A stretch of 17,261 nt of DNA from DATBIS01 sp036556805 (GTDB lineage: Bacteria > Actinomycetota > UBA4738 > HRBIN12). The position numbers and the translations under genes were made by a program. Of this stretch, positions 7,948 through 13,926 are shown piece after piece; positions within the stretch are counted from its first letter, which is position 1; every line of letters begins with the position of its first letter. The stretch lies in NCBI GenBank assembly GCA_036556805.1, contig DATBIS010000111.1, positions 1 through 17,261 on the forward strand, written 5' to 3'. Below the pieces are notes generated by a model. It ran no database searches, had not been told where the DNA came from, and saw nothing but the letters and a program-made list of their open reading frames with translations.

Positions 7948-8424
7948 ATGGCGACGACCGAGGACCTGTTCGACGGCTTGCGGCCCCGCTCCCCCGATTA
8001 CGCGGTGCAAGGGATCTGGGAGGGATTCAACTGGCGCGACTGCCTCGGTTCGATCGAGGAAGGCGAGTGGTACGTCGTCGCGTTCCGGTCGGTCCGCCGC
8101 CCCGAGGCCGACGACCCGCTGCTGTACCGGCTCGACGAGCGCGCGCTCGCCGAGGCGCGGGCGTACGGCGGCCTCCTGCACTACTTCAGCGGAGAGCTCG
8201 ACGACGAGCGGCGCTGCCTGTCCATGTGCGTCTGGGAGAGCCGCGAGCGAGCGCGCGAGGGCGCATCGCTGCCGGCCCATAGCGAAGCCATCGGCATCTC
8301 CGGCGCCACGTACACGAGCTACGTGCTCGAACGCTACCGGCTCACGAAGCGCGACGGAACGGTCGAGCTGGTCGAGCTGGAGCCGCCGCAGCACTCCGTT
8401 GCCGTCGACGGCCGGTTGGCGTAA
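7948..8424 (+). CDS. Hypothetical protein, possible dimeric alpha/beta-barrel fold
   Basis: A 158-residue soluble protein with no signal peptide or membrane segment. The start ATG follows a clear GAGGTGA ribosome site. The central part reads like a dimeric ferredoxin-like (ABM-type) domain: a strand WYVVAFRSVRRP near residue 32, a helix rich in Glu/Ala (LDERALAEARAYGG), a strand LHYFSGELDD followed by LSMCVWESRERAREGASLP, then a His-containing helix and the strand TYTSYVLERYRLTKRDG. The motif of a strand ending in VWES followed by a helix is common in such proteins, but I do not recognise a named family. It ends 9 nt before the stop of the convergent hydrolase gene. Confidence 0.7.
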   Translation: MATTEDLFDGLRPRSPDYAVQGIWEGFNWRDCLGSIEEGEWYVVAFRSVRRPEADDPLLYRLDERALAEARAYGGLLHYFSGELDDERRCLSMCVWESRERAREGASLPAHSEAIGISGATYTSYVLERYRLTKRDGTVELVELEPPQHSVAVDGRLA

Positions 8425-8433
8425 GCGGCGCCG

Positions 8434-9006
8434 CTAGCCGACCCGTTCGAGGAACGCGAGCGTCCGCTCCATGAGGAGCGCGGCCGACTTCTCGTCGTAG
8501 TCGGCCGAGGTCGAGTCCGCGAACAGGTGGCCCGATCCCGGATACACGAAGAGCTCACCGTCGGCGAGGCTCGCGACCAGGTCGCGCGCGACCGGCAGGT
8601 CCTCGTCCGCCCAGGGGTCCAGTTCCATGAAATGAGCCTGCAGCGGCACGCCGTCCGGCCACGGGCTTTCGAACTCGGACGGCGGCAGGCACCCGTGGTA
8701 GAAGAGCGCGCCACGGGCACCGGGCCGCGTCTGCGTGAACGCCTGGGCCGGCATGACGCCGAGCGAGAACCCGGCGGTCACGACGTCGGCGGGCAACCCC
8801 TCGGCCGCCGCGGCGCCGCGGTTCATGATCTCGCCGAAGCCGGTCTTCTTCGCGAACCCCACGCCCTCGTCGAGATCCTGGAACACGTTGCCCTCGTACA
8901 GGTCGGGCGTGTGCACGGTGTGCCCCGCCTTCCGCAGCTCCTCGGCGAACGCGAGGAAGCCCTCCGTCTGACCAAGCGCATGGTGGAACAGCAAGATCGT
9001 CGTCAT
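8434..9006 (-). CDS. Dienelactone hydrolase-family alpha/beta hydrolase
   Basis: A 190-residue cytosolic alpha/beta hydrolase. The strand-turn MTTILLFHHALG opens the fold. The nucleophile elbow is GFSLG, with Ser81 where classical dienelactone hydrolases have cysteine. An acidic residue follows the sixth strand (ELDPWADED, Asp130 or Asp134), and the catalytic His160 lies in YPGSGHLF. The same arrangement, including PDLYEGNVF after strand 3, is seen in short DLH-family proteins of actinobacteria. The substrate is unknown. The ATG is at 9006. Only 6 nt separate it from a TAGGGT box (9013-9018), so the mRNA may be leaderless, although the same bases also give a GGGTGGG ribosome-site-like run. 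It converges with the 158-residue gene. Confidence 0.88.
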   Translation of the reverse strand: MTTILLFHHALGQTEGFLAFAEELRKAGHTVHTPDLYEGNVFQDLDEGVGFAKKTGFGEIMNRGAAAAEGLPADVVTAGFSLGVMPAQAFTQTRPGARGALFYHGCLPPSEFESPWPDGVPLQAHFMELDPWADEDLPVARDLVASLADGELFVYPGSGHLFADSTSADYDEKSAALLMERTLAFLERVG

Positions 9007-9012
9007 GCACCC

Positions 9013-9018
9013 ACCCTA
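9013..9018 (-). promoter_or_regulatory. Candidate -10 box giving a leaderless hydrolase mRNA
   Basis: On the minus strand TAGGGT ends 6 nt before the ATG at 9006-9004. Transcription would then begin at or within a base or two of the start codon. No clear -35 element is visible. Confidence 0.4.
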
Positions 9019-9067
9019 ACAAACGACTCGGACACGGCCGCCGGTAGTCACGCCGAGGCCCAGGCGC

Positions 9068-9096
9068 TACGGTGATGCCCCCCGGGGCAAGGAGGG
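9068..9096 (+). promoter_or_regulatory. Candidate -10 box and strong ribosome site for the DUF1918 gene
   Basis: TACGGT (9068-9073) is followed by AAGGAGGG (9089-9096), the best Shine-Dalgarno match in the window, 5 nt before GTG 9102. This ribosome site decides the start over the upstream in-frame GTG (9072) and ATG (9075). Confidence 0.45.
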
Positions 9097-9101
9097 ATCT
9101 C

Positions 9102-9422
9102 GTGCCGGCGAAGAAGACCACGCGTTCCAAGGCGACGACGAAGTCACCCGCGAAGAAGACCACGCGCAAGAAGACCCCCGCAAAGAAGCCGGTCTCGGCC
9201 GGGGCGGTCGTGCCGGTCGCGTCGACCGCGGCGAAGCCGGGCGACGTCATCCTGCTCGACTCGGCGCAGGTCGGCACGCCGCCGCGCGAGGGCGAGGTGC
9301 TGGAGGTCATCCAGGGCGAGGTGCGGGTGAGCTACCTCGTTCGGTGGCCGGACGGTCGACAGACGCTCATCTCGCCGACCGGCGGCACCGCGCGCTTCGT
9401 CCGTTCCTCCCGCCGATCCTGA
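9102..9422 (+). CDS. DUF1918 protein with histone H1-like lysine-rich N-terminus
   Basis: 106 residues from GTG 9102. Residues 1-30 are built from basic AKKTT/TRKK/PAKK units (PAKKTTRSK, PAKKTTRKK, PAKKP), low in complexity and strongly positive, like the tails of bacterial H1-type and HU-extended nucleoid proteins. After a short Ala/Val linker comes a DUF1918 domain: PGDVILLDSAQVGTPPREGE, VLEV, then YLVRWPDGRQTLISPT. DUF1918 domains are small SH3-like beta barrels common in actinobacteria and of unknown function; normally they stand alone at 60-70 residues. The basic tail suggests nucleic-acid binding, which is an inference. A 17-nt DNA repeat in the tail (9108-9124 and 9150-9166) shows how it may have expanded. 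Confidence 0.88.
   Translation: MPAKKTTRSKATTKSPAKKTTRKKTPAKKPVSAGAVVPVASTAAKPGDVILLDSAQVGTPPREGEVLEVIQGEVRVSYLVRWPDGRQTLISPTGGTARFVRSSRRS
9108..9166 (+). repeat. Internal direct repeat in the lysine-rich tail
   Basis: GCGAAGAAGACCACGCG occurs identically at 9108-9124 and 9150-9166, 42 nt (14 codons) apart and in frame. It encodes the AKKTTR units. Confidence 0.8.
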
Positions 9423-9443
9423 TCCCGTCGGGACGCCGGCGTG

Positions 9444-9653
9444 ATGGGCGAAGAGGAAGCCGTGGTGCTCGAGGTGAAGCCGTTCGACCTTCACGGCGTG
9501 ACGTATCAGGACGTCACGGTGAGGTTTCGCGATCAATCGATCGACAGCGCCCGCCTGGGGCCCGAAGGGGTCCCCGAGGGCGTCCTGCCGGGTGACGTCG
9601 TCCTCGCGACGAGGATCGCCAACATGCTCATCTCGATCCGCCGACCTCCGTAG
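9444..9653 (+). CDS. Small hypothetical protein, probably all-beta
   Basis: 69 residues from ATG 9444 (GTG 9441 adds one). The sequence alternates like beta strands: AVVLEVKPFDLHGVTYQDVTVRF, then SARLGPEGVPEGVLPGDVVLATRIANMLISIRRP. The PGDVV turn and size suggest a small barrel, but I recognise no family. Codon use matches neighbouring genes and it starts 21 nt after the DUF1918 gene on the same strand, so co-transcription is likely. There is only a weak GGGACG ribosome site. Its last 26 nt overlap tail-to-tail with the MetE-like gene on the opposite strand. Confidence 0.65.
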   Translation: MGEEEAVVLEVKPFDLHGVTYQDVTVRFRDQSIDSARLGPEGVPEGVLPGDVVLATRIANMLISIRRPP

Positions 9654-10761
9654 GGTCGACGTCCCAGACCTTCGCCGCGGTCTCGGCGATCGTGCGAAGC
9701 TTCGCGCGTTCCTCGTCCACCGTGAGCCGGTTGCCGCCGATCGAGGTCGCGAAGCCGCACTGGGGCGACAACGCGAGGCGTTCGAGCGGCACGAGCCGCG
9801 ACGCGTCCGTGATCCGCGCGGCGAGCTCGTCGACGGTCTCGACCCGGCCCGACTTCGTGGTCACGAGGCCGAGCACGACGGTGCGGTCCTCGGGCACGTG
9901 GGCAAGAGGCTCGAACCCGCCCGACCGCTCGTCGTCGTATTCCAGCAGCAGCCGCTGGGCGCGCACGCGGGGGAACAGCCGCTCGGCGAGCCAGTCGTAA
10001 CCGCCGGCAACGAGCCACCGGCTCATCTGGTTCCCCCGGCACAGATGGAAGCCGAACGTCACGTCGGGGTGGTCGCCGATCACGAGGTTGTCGAGCTCCG
10101 CGCCGAGCTCGATCCACCGATCGGCCGGCCAGCCGCGCCGCTCGTAGAACGAGCGGTACGCCGGGTCGATCAGCAGCGGGTACTGGGGCGCGTCGAGCTG
10201 GATGTACGTCGCGCCCAGCCGCACGAGCTCGTCGACCTCGTCCCGGAGGATCTCCGCGACGTCGCCCAGGAAGGACTCGGGTGAGCCGTACGCCTCGATC
10301 GATCGCTCCGGATCCCAGAAGTTCGCGAACAGGCTCGGGCTGGGAAGCGTGACCTTCAGGAGCCGGTCCGTGCGGCCCCTCGCGTAGGTGAACTCCTCGG
10401 CCGAGAGGAACCGCTTCCGCCGGAGCCTGTCCATCACCGCGATGGGCGGTCGCTCGATCGTCACGTCGTCGAGCTCGTCGCTCCGCCAGGTCCCCCAGAG
10501 GAACGCGTCGAGGTCCCAGTCCGAGAACCCATCGACGGCCTCCGTGAGCTGGCTCTGGAACGAGAGGCGTCGCATCTCCCCGTCGGTGACCACGTCGAGG
10601 CCGCAGTCCTCCTGCAGCCGGAGCGCCTCGTCGACGGCCCGGTCCTCGATGTGCTTGAACGCGTCCGGCCGAAGTTGGTTCCGCTCGAGACGCTCCCGGG
10701 CATCCAGCAGTTCCGCGGGTCGGAGCAGGCTGCCGACGACGTCGGTGCGTGCCTCGATCAC
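9628..10761 (-). CDS. MetE-like protein (cobalamin-independent methionine synthase C-terminal domain family)
   Basis: A 377-residue stand-alone catalytic-domain protein of the MetE/UROD superfamily. The zinc site of MetE is intact: His239 and Cys241 in FHLCRGN, Glu274 in LLLEYDDE and Cys335 in LSPQCGF. Other family marks are GLDVVTDGEMRR (54-65) and YIQLDAPQYP (186-195). It lacks the MetE N-terminal folate-binding domain, as do many short homologues, which act on varied methyl donors or thiols; it should not be called methionine synthase outright. The start is GTG 10761, 6 nt after a TAGAGT box, with no ribosome site, so it may be leaderless. A shortened, decayed copy lies on the other side of dps at 11416-11537. 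Confidence 0.88.
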   Translation of the reverse strand: MIEARTDVVGSLLRPAELLDARERLERNQLRPDAFKHIEDRAVDEALRLQEDCGLDVVTDGEMRRLSFQSQLTEAVDGFSDWDLDAFLWGTWRSDELDDVTIERPPIAVMDRLRRKRFLSAEEFTYARGRTDRLLKVTLPSPSLFANFWDPERSIEAYGSPESFLGDVAEILRDEVDELVRLGATYIQLDAPQYPLLIDPAYRSFYERRGWPADRWIELGAELDNLVIGDHPDVTFGFHLCRGNQMSRWLVAGGYDWLAERLFPRVRAQRLLLEYDDERSGGFEPLAHVPEDRTVVLGLVTTKSGRVETVDELAARITDASRLVPLERLALSPQCGFATSIGGNRLTVDEERAKLRTIAETAAKVWDVDPTEVGGSR

Positions 10762-10767
10762 CGGGCC

Positions 10768-10773
10768 ACTCTA
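10768..10773 (-). promoter_or_regulatory. Candidate -10 box for the MetE-like gene, leaderless arrangement
   Basis: On the minus strand TAGAGT is followed by GGCCCG and then the GTG start at 10761, the same 6-nt spacing as for the hydrolase gene. No Shine-Dalgarno sequence fits between. Confidence 0.4.
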
Positions 10774-10825
10774 GAGACTCGGCCGCAGGCTCGACGCCGT
10801 CGTGCGCGGGATCGGAGCCGTTCAG

Positions 10826-10845
10826 TACAGTGGGGTTGGAGGTGG
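10826..10845 (+). promoter_or_regulatory. Candidate -10 box and ribosome site of dps
   Basis: TACAGT (10826-10831) is followed by the Shine-Dalgarno GGAGGTGG (10838-10845), 5 nt before the ATG. No good -35 hexamer is present, which would fit an alternative or activator-dependent promoter, but this is weak evidence. Confidence 0.4.
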
Positions 10846-10850
10846 TCGAG

Positions 10851-11342
10851 ATGACCGACGCACTGCACGAGACCCGGATCGACATTCCCACCGAAGCCCG
10901 AGGGAAGCTGGTCGAGGTGCTCAACCACCAGCTCGCGGATTCGCTCGACCTGTACGCGCAGGCGAAGTACGCGCATTGGAACGTGAAGGGATCCGACTTC
11001 ATCCAACTGCACGAGCTGTTCGACTCGGTGGCGGCGCACCTGCTCGAGTTCACCGATCTGATCGCCGAACGAGCCACCGCCCTCGGCGGGACCGCCGCGG
11101 GAACGGTTCGGATGGCGGCCGCCGCGTCGACGTTGTCGGAGTTTCCCACGAAGAGGATCGAGGGAATGGAAGCGGTGGACGCGCTCGCCGAGCAAGTCGC
11201 ATCGTACGCGGCGACCACGCGTCGCGCGATCCAGGAATCCGAGAAGCTCGGCGACCTGAGCACGAGCGATCTGTTTACCGAGGTTTCGCGCCAAGCCGAC
11301 AAGGACCTGTGGTTCCTGGAGGCGCACCTGCAGAGGCCCTGA
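10851..11342 (+). CDS. dps: Dps family DNA-protecting ferritin-like protein
   Basis: 163 residues, the usual Dps length. The intersubunit ferroxidase ligands keep the exact spacing of Listeria Dps: His42 (AHWNVKG), His54 (LHELF), Asp69 and Glu73 (DLIAER). The helices after ALGG and the C-terminal DLWFLEAHLQ strand-helix end are also typical. Twelve subunits form a hollow shell that oxidises iron(II) with hydrogen peroxide and stores it, protecting DNA. The N-terminus is short and not lysine-rich, so direct DNA binding is uncertain. The gene has its own promoter-like signals, is divergent from the MetE-like gene and is followed by a hairpin. Confidence 0.95.
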   Translation: MTDALHETRIDIPTEARGKLVEVLNHQLADSLDLYAQAKYAHWNVKGSDFIQLHELFDSVAAHLLEFTDLIAERATALGGTAAGTVRMAAAASTLSEFPTKRIEGMEAVDALAEQVASYAATTRRAIQESEKLGDLSTSDLFTEVSRQADKDLWFLEAHLQRP

Positions 11343-11347
11343 CGCTC

Positions 11348-11364
11348 TGCGGGCCGTGCCCGCA
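11348..11364 (+). terminator. GC hairpin just after dps
   Basis: TGCGGGC-CGT-GCCCGCA forms a perfect 7-bp stem with a 3-nt loop, 5 nt after the dps stop codon. There is no T-run, so it may be a weak or factor-assisted terminator, or an mRNA 3' end stabiliser. Confidence 0.45.
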
Positions 11365-11415
11365 CGGAGTCTTCGCGTCGCCCGCCCGATATGTTGCGCC
11401 GTGGGCCGCCAAGAG

Positions 11416-11537
11416 GGGCTGGGAAGCGTGACCTTCAGGACCCGATCCGTGCGACCCCTCGCGTAGTCGAACTCCTCGGCCGAGAGGAACCGCTTCCGCC
11501 GGAGCCTGTCCACCACGTCGGTTCTCGCCTCGATCAC
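11416..11537 (-). pseudogene. Truncated, internally deleted copy of the MetE-like gene
   Basis: This stretch repeats two separate parts of the gene at 9628-10761. Positions 11416-11511 match 10337-10432 with about five differences, and about 22 nt from 11514 match 10739-10760 with about three. Read on the minus strand from GTG 11537, it encodes residues 1-9 (VIEARTDVV) joined in frame to residues 111-143 (DRLRRKRFLSAEEF... to LPSPS). The codons for residues 10-110 and everything after 143 are gone. Identity then stops abruptly and the frame continues into unrelated sequence. It has lost the whole zinc site and cannot be functional as that enzyme. It lies in the 270-nt gap between dps and the SnoaL-like gene, same orientation as the full gene. 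Confidence 0.8.
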
Positions 11538-11555
11538 GCGCCACGCTAACCACCC

Positions 11556-11585
11556 TTGCACGCCCAGACGGGGCGAGCGTAGGGT
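11556..11585 (+). promoter_or_regulatory. Candidate promoter of the SnoaL-like gene
   Basis: TTGCAC (11556-11561) and TAGGGT (11580-11585) are 18 nt apart. The leader would be about 20 nt and contain AAAAGGGGA, a good ribosome site before the ATG at 11613. Confidence 0.45.
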
Positions 11586-11612
11586 CAAGCGGTTCGAAGA
11601 AAAGGGGACCCG

Positions 11613-11996
11613 ATGCATCCGAACGAGCAGCTGCTCCGGGACGCGGACGAGGCGCAGACCCGAGGCGACGTCGAGGCGTTCGCGAGCTTCTACGCCGACG
11701 ACGTTGTGGTCCACATCCCGGGCAAGAGTTCGTTGGCCGGCGACTACAAAGGCAAGGACCAGTTCATGGAGCTGTTCCGGCGCTTCACGGAGCGCACGCC
11801 GGAGTACACGTTCGAGTCGCACGACTACCTCGCCAACGACGAGCACGGGATCATCCTCCAGCGCTCGCACTACCGGCGCGGCGACGAGACTTTGGACGCG
11901 AACGACGTTTTCGTCTGCCACTTCCGGGACGGCAAGATCTCGGAGTTCTGGTTCTCCAGCGACGACCCGTACGCGACCGACGCGTTCATCGGCTAA
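11613..11996 (+). CDS. SnoaL-like / NTF2-fold protein
   Basis: 127 residues with the typical NTF2-fold pattern: an N-terminal helix ending RGDVEAFASFYADDVVVHIPG (residues 17-37), GDYKGKDQFMELFRRF (43-58), and long strands finishing with DVFVCHFRDGKISEFWFSSDDPYATDAF. The fold is a cone-shaped alpha+beta barrel used by small isomerases, hydrolases and non-enzymatic ligand binders. The sequence gives no firm substrate or catalytic residue. The start ATG is preceded by AAAAGGGGA, and the gene appears to be monocistronic with its own promoter. Confidence 0.88.
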   Translation: MHPNEQLLRDADEAQTRGDVEAFASFYADDVVVHIPGKSSLAGDYKGKDQFMELFRRFTERTPEYTFESHDYLANDEHGIILQRSHYRRGDETLDANDVFVCHFRDGKISEFWFSSDDPYATDAFIG

Positions 11997-12062
11997 CGCG
12001 CCTTCCTGAGGCGACTGGCGTCCTTCAGCCGGCTCATCGTCCTCGATAGCAGAGGCACGGGA

Positions 12063-12206
12063 ATGTCCGACCACGTCCTCGATCGGGCGCAGCAACTCAC
12101 GCTCGAAAGCAGGATGGAAGATGTCCGGGCGGTCATGGACGATGCCGACTCGGCTCGCGCCACCCTGGTGGGACTCGAGGCCTCGCTCTATCGGGTCGAG
12201 ACCTAG
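12063..12206 (+). CDS. Small 47-residue protein of unknown function
   Basis: An ATG at 12063 follows AGAGG (12051-12055) by 7 nt and opens a 47-codon frame ending TAG at 12204-12206. The product is mostly charged and helix-forming (for example LTLESRMEDVRAVMDDADS, then ARATLVGLEASLYRVE), with no membrane segment and heptad-like hydrophobic spacing compatible with a short coiled coil or helical hairpin. About 80 percent of codons end in G or C, as in neighbouring genes, which supports real coding. No family is recognised. It lies between the SnoaL-like gene and the TMEM175 gene on the same strand. Confidence 0.6.
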   Translation: MSDHVLDRAQQLTLESRMEDVRAVMDDADSARATLVGLEASLYRVET

Positions 12207-12237
12207 TCCGATTCGAAGGGACCGACGCAAAGACCGA

Positions 12238-12243
12238 TATCGT
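12238..12243 (+). promoter_or_regulatory. Candidate -10 box of the TMEM175 gene, leaderless arrangement
   Basis: TATCGT ends 7 nt before the GTG at 12251. There is no Shine-Dalgarno sequence in the TTCCACC-like stretch before the start, so transcription probably begins at the start codon. Confidence 0.45.
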
Positions 12244-12250
12244 TTCCACC

Positions 12251-12853
12251 GTGAACGAAGAACGCCGTCGCGACGAGCCGCTCGACCTGAGCACCTCGAG
12301 GGTCGAGGCGTTCAGCGACGCCGTGATCGCCGTGATCATCACGATCATGGCGTTCGAGCTGCGGGCCCCCGGTGGGTTCACCTGGCCGGACCTTCGCGAT
12401 GAGCTTCCCGGGTTGGGCGTCTACCTCCTCAGCTTCACGTTCGTGGCGATCTACTGGAACAACCACCACCACCTGCTGCGCGCCACGGACCGGATCAGCG
12501 GGGCCGTCATGTGGGCGAACATGTTCCTGCTGTTCGCCCTGTCCCTGATCCCGGTCGGCACGGAGTGGCTGCGCGACGAGGGCAATCACTCCCTCCCCGC
12601 CGCGGTGTACGGGTTGATCGCGATCACCGCGGCGATCGCCTACACGATCTTGGTGCGTGCGCTCATCCGTGCGAACGGCGGCGAGTCACGCATCGCGGCC
12701 GCCGTCGCCTCGGACGCGAAGGGCTACGCGTCGCTCGCGCTCTACGCGGCGGGTGTCGGGCTCGCGTTCGTGAGCCCGTGGATCGCGTACGGCCTCTACG
12801 CGAGCGTCGCGGTGATGTGGTTCATCCCCGACCGCCGGTTCACGCGCGCGTAG
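12251..12853 (+). CDS. TMEM175 family (DUF1211) potassium channel
   Basis: A 200-residue integral membrane protein with about six helices. Residues 17-23 read RVEAFSD, the conserved RxxxFSD signature in the first pore-lining helix, followed by AVIAVIITIMAFEL, whose isoleucine/leucine side chains form the hydrophobic filter in this family. The segment IYWNNHHHLLRATDRI after helix 2 is also a family mark. Bacterial members are homotetrameric channels with modest potassium selectivity and no classical selectivity-filter loop. The start is GTG 12251, likely leaderless. The stop lies 6 nt from that of the convergent gene at 12860. Confidence 0.92.
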   Translation: MNEERRRDEPLDLSTSRVEAFSDAVIAVIITIMAFELRAPGGFTWPDLRDELPGLGVYLLSFTFVAIYWNNHHHLLRATDRISGAVMWANMFLLFALSLIPVGTEWLRDEGNHSLPAAVYGLIAITAAIAYTILVRALIRANGGESRIAAAVASDAKGYASLALYAAGVGLAFVSPWIAYGLYASVAVMWFIPDRRFTRA

Positions 12854-12859
12854 GCGCGA

Positions 12860-13567
12860 TCACTCGGCGGGCTCGTCGCGCCGCGACCGGGGACGAAGCA
12901 GCGGTCGCTCGTTGAGGTCGTTGAGGAAGTCGTCGATGTCCTCGAACGCCTTCCACACCTTCTGCCACGGCTTGAGGTTCTCGGGGTCCGGCACCGGGTC
13001 CGGCCCGAATTCGTCCTCCTCGGCCTTCCTCCGGCGGAACCTGCGGACGACCGACTCCTCCTCTTCCTCCCGTACCGGCGGCGGCGAGGCCTTCGCGGCG
13101 CGCCGCACGCTCTCGATGAGCTCGCGAGCGTCGACCGGCTCCACGTCGACGGCGGCGCGCTGCGCGATCGGGCGCACCCACTCTTCCTCGGAGCTGGGCG
13201 CCTCGACGCCGGCGAGGCCGCGCGCGATCACCCCGTGCCCGAAGTCGAGGTGGGTGGCCTGGGCGTCGAGCTGGACGAAGTCGTCGGCGGCGGGCATCTC
13301 GATGCACTCGAGGCGCCCGGCCGCCGTCCGGAACGCCGCCCGGTGCGGGTCGCTCGTCGCCCCGTCCTGCTCGGCGTCGAGCGCCACCATCAGGATCCGC
13401 AGGCGATCGATGTTCTCGTCGTCGTCCGCCACGCAGATCTCGACGCTGTCCGCGGAGGACGGGATCTCGGGAGCGGCCTCCGCGAGGTCACCCACGAGCA
13501 CGTATTTCACGCCGAGCGCGTTGAGCTCGGCGAGGACCCGGAGCGGTTGGAAGCTTCCTTCGGGCAT
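12860..13567 (-). CDS. Nucleotidyltransferase-like protein with degenerate active site and charged C-terminal tail
   Basis: 235 residues. The N-terminus (LAELNALGVKYVLVGDLAEA, 13-32) looks like the first strand-helix of small nucleotidyltransferases of the MNT/AbiEii/DUF6036 kind. However, the usual G-G/S pair reads G-D, and the following strand, which should carry T-x-D-x-D, reads DSVEICVADDDEN, so the metal-binding carboxylates are not in the normal pattern. Residues after about 155 form a highly charged tail (REEEEESVVRRFRRRKAEEDEF) ending in a tryptophan-containing helix WQKVWKAFEDIDDFLNDL. I infer a catalytically altered, perhaps structural or binding, member; the homology itself is only moderately supported. 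The ATG 13567 follows GGGGGTCAGGT. Confidence 0.65.
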   Translation of the reverse strand: MPEGSFQPLRVLAELNALGVKYVLVGDLAEAAPEIPSSADSVEICVADDDENIDRLRILMVALDAEQDGATSDPHRAAFRTAAGRLECIEMPAADDFVQLDAQATHLDFGHGVIARGLAGVEAPSSEEEWVRPIAQRAAVDVEPVDARELIESVRRAAKASPPPVREEEEESVVRRFRRRKAEEDEFGPDPVPDPENLKPWQKVWKAFEDIDDFLNDLNERPLLRPRSRRDEPAE

Positions 13568-13621
13568 ACCTGACCCCCGAAAGGCTTATCGGTCGAGAAG
13601 GCCCGGTTTCTTAATCGCGCG

Positions 13622-13903
13622 TCAGTCGTCGTCGGGCCGCTGGGTGAGGCGGGCCCGCCCGAGCTCGGTGAGCCGGTACCCGGCACCCGAGGGCTCGAGC
13701 AGCCCCTCGGAGCCGAGCGACCCCAGCGCGCGCTCGATACGCGGCAGGTCTCGCGCCAGCTCGAGGGCTCGGGGATCCTCCTCGAGCTCGAGCCGGCGCG
13801 CCACGGCCTCCGCGTCGACCGAACCCTCGGGCGTCGAGCCGAGGATCCGGCCGACGGTCGCGAGGACGCGGGCGATCGCCGGCTCGAACTCGGGGATCTT
13901 CAC
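13622..13903 (-). CDS. Small winged-helix-like hypothetical protein
   Basis: 93 residues starting at GTG 13903. The end of the protein, LARDLPRIERALGSLGSEGLLEPSGAGYRLTELGRARL, reads like the recognition helix and wing of a small winged-helix DNA-binding domain. A VDAEAVARRLELEEDP segment resembles the first two helices. No effector domain is present, so it may be a transcription factor or a structural protein. It follows the degenerate nucleotidyltransferase-like gene's promoter region, 54 nt from it, and is 23 nt from the stop of the cupredoxin gene upstream. Confidence 0.65.
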   Translation of the reverse strand: MKIPEFEPAIARVLATVGRILGSTPEGSVDAEAVARRLELEEDPRALELARDLPRIERALGSLGSEGLLEPSGAGYRLTELGRARLTQRPDDD

Positions 13904-13912
13904 GGTTCGGTC

Positions 13913-13918
13913 AACCTA
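13913..13918 (-). promoter_or_regulatory. Candidate -10 box of the small winged-helix-like gene
   Basis: On the minus strand TAGGTT ends 9 nt before the GTG at 13903, with no ribosome site in between. This would leave at most a 2-nt leader. It lies in the 23-nt gap after the cupredoxin stop, so read-through is an alternative. Confidence 0.3.
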
Positions 13919-13926
13919 GCAGCCGG

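Noticed and set aside
8424..8435. 12-nt perfect palindrome AGCGGCGCCGCT at the convergent stops
   Set aside because: Has no loop and no T-run, overlaps a stop codon, and such GC palindromes are common in this base composition; not enough for a terminator or binding site.
9421..9436. Small TCCCG-T-CGGGA inverted repeat after the DUF1918 gene
   Set aside because: Stem of 5 bp with a 1-nt loop and no T-run; too weak to call a terminator.
11275..11553. Minus-strand frame over the dps end and the repeat remnant, reading EAVPLGRGVRLREG
   Set aside because: It is the wrong frame of the duplicated stretch; the same shadow sequence appears opposite the intact MetE-like gene.
10758..12230. Minus-strand frame of 490 codons across dps and the SnoaL-like gene
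   Set aside because: Only the short part at 11416-11537 resembles a real protein, and that is the decayed MetE-like copy; the rest is antisense noise.
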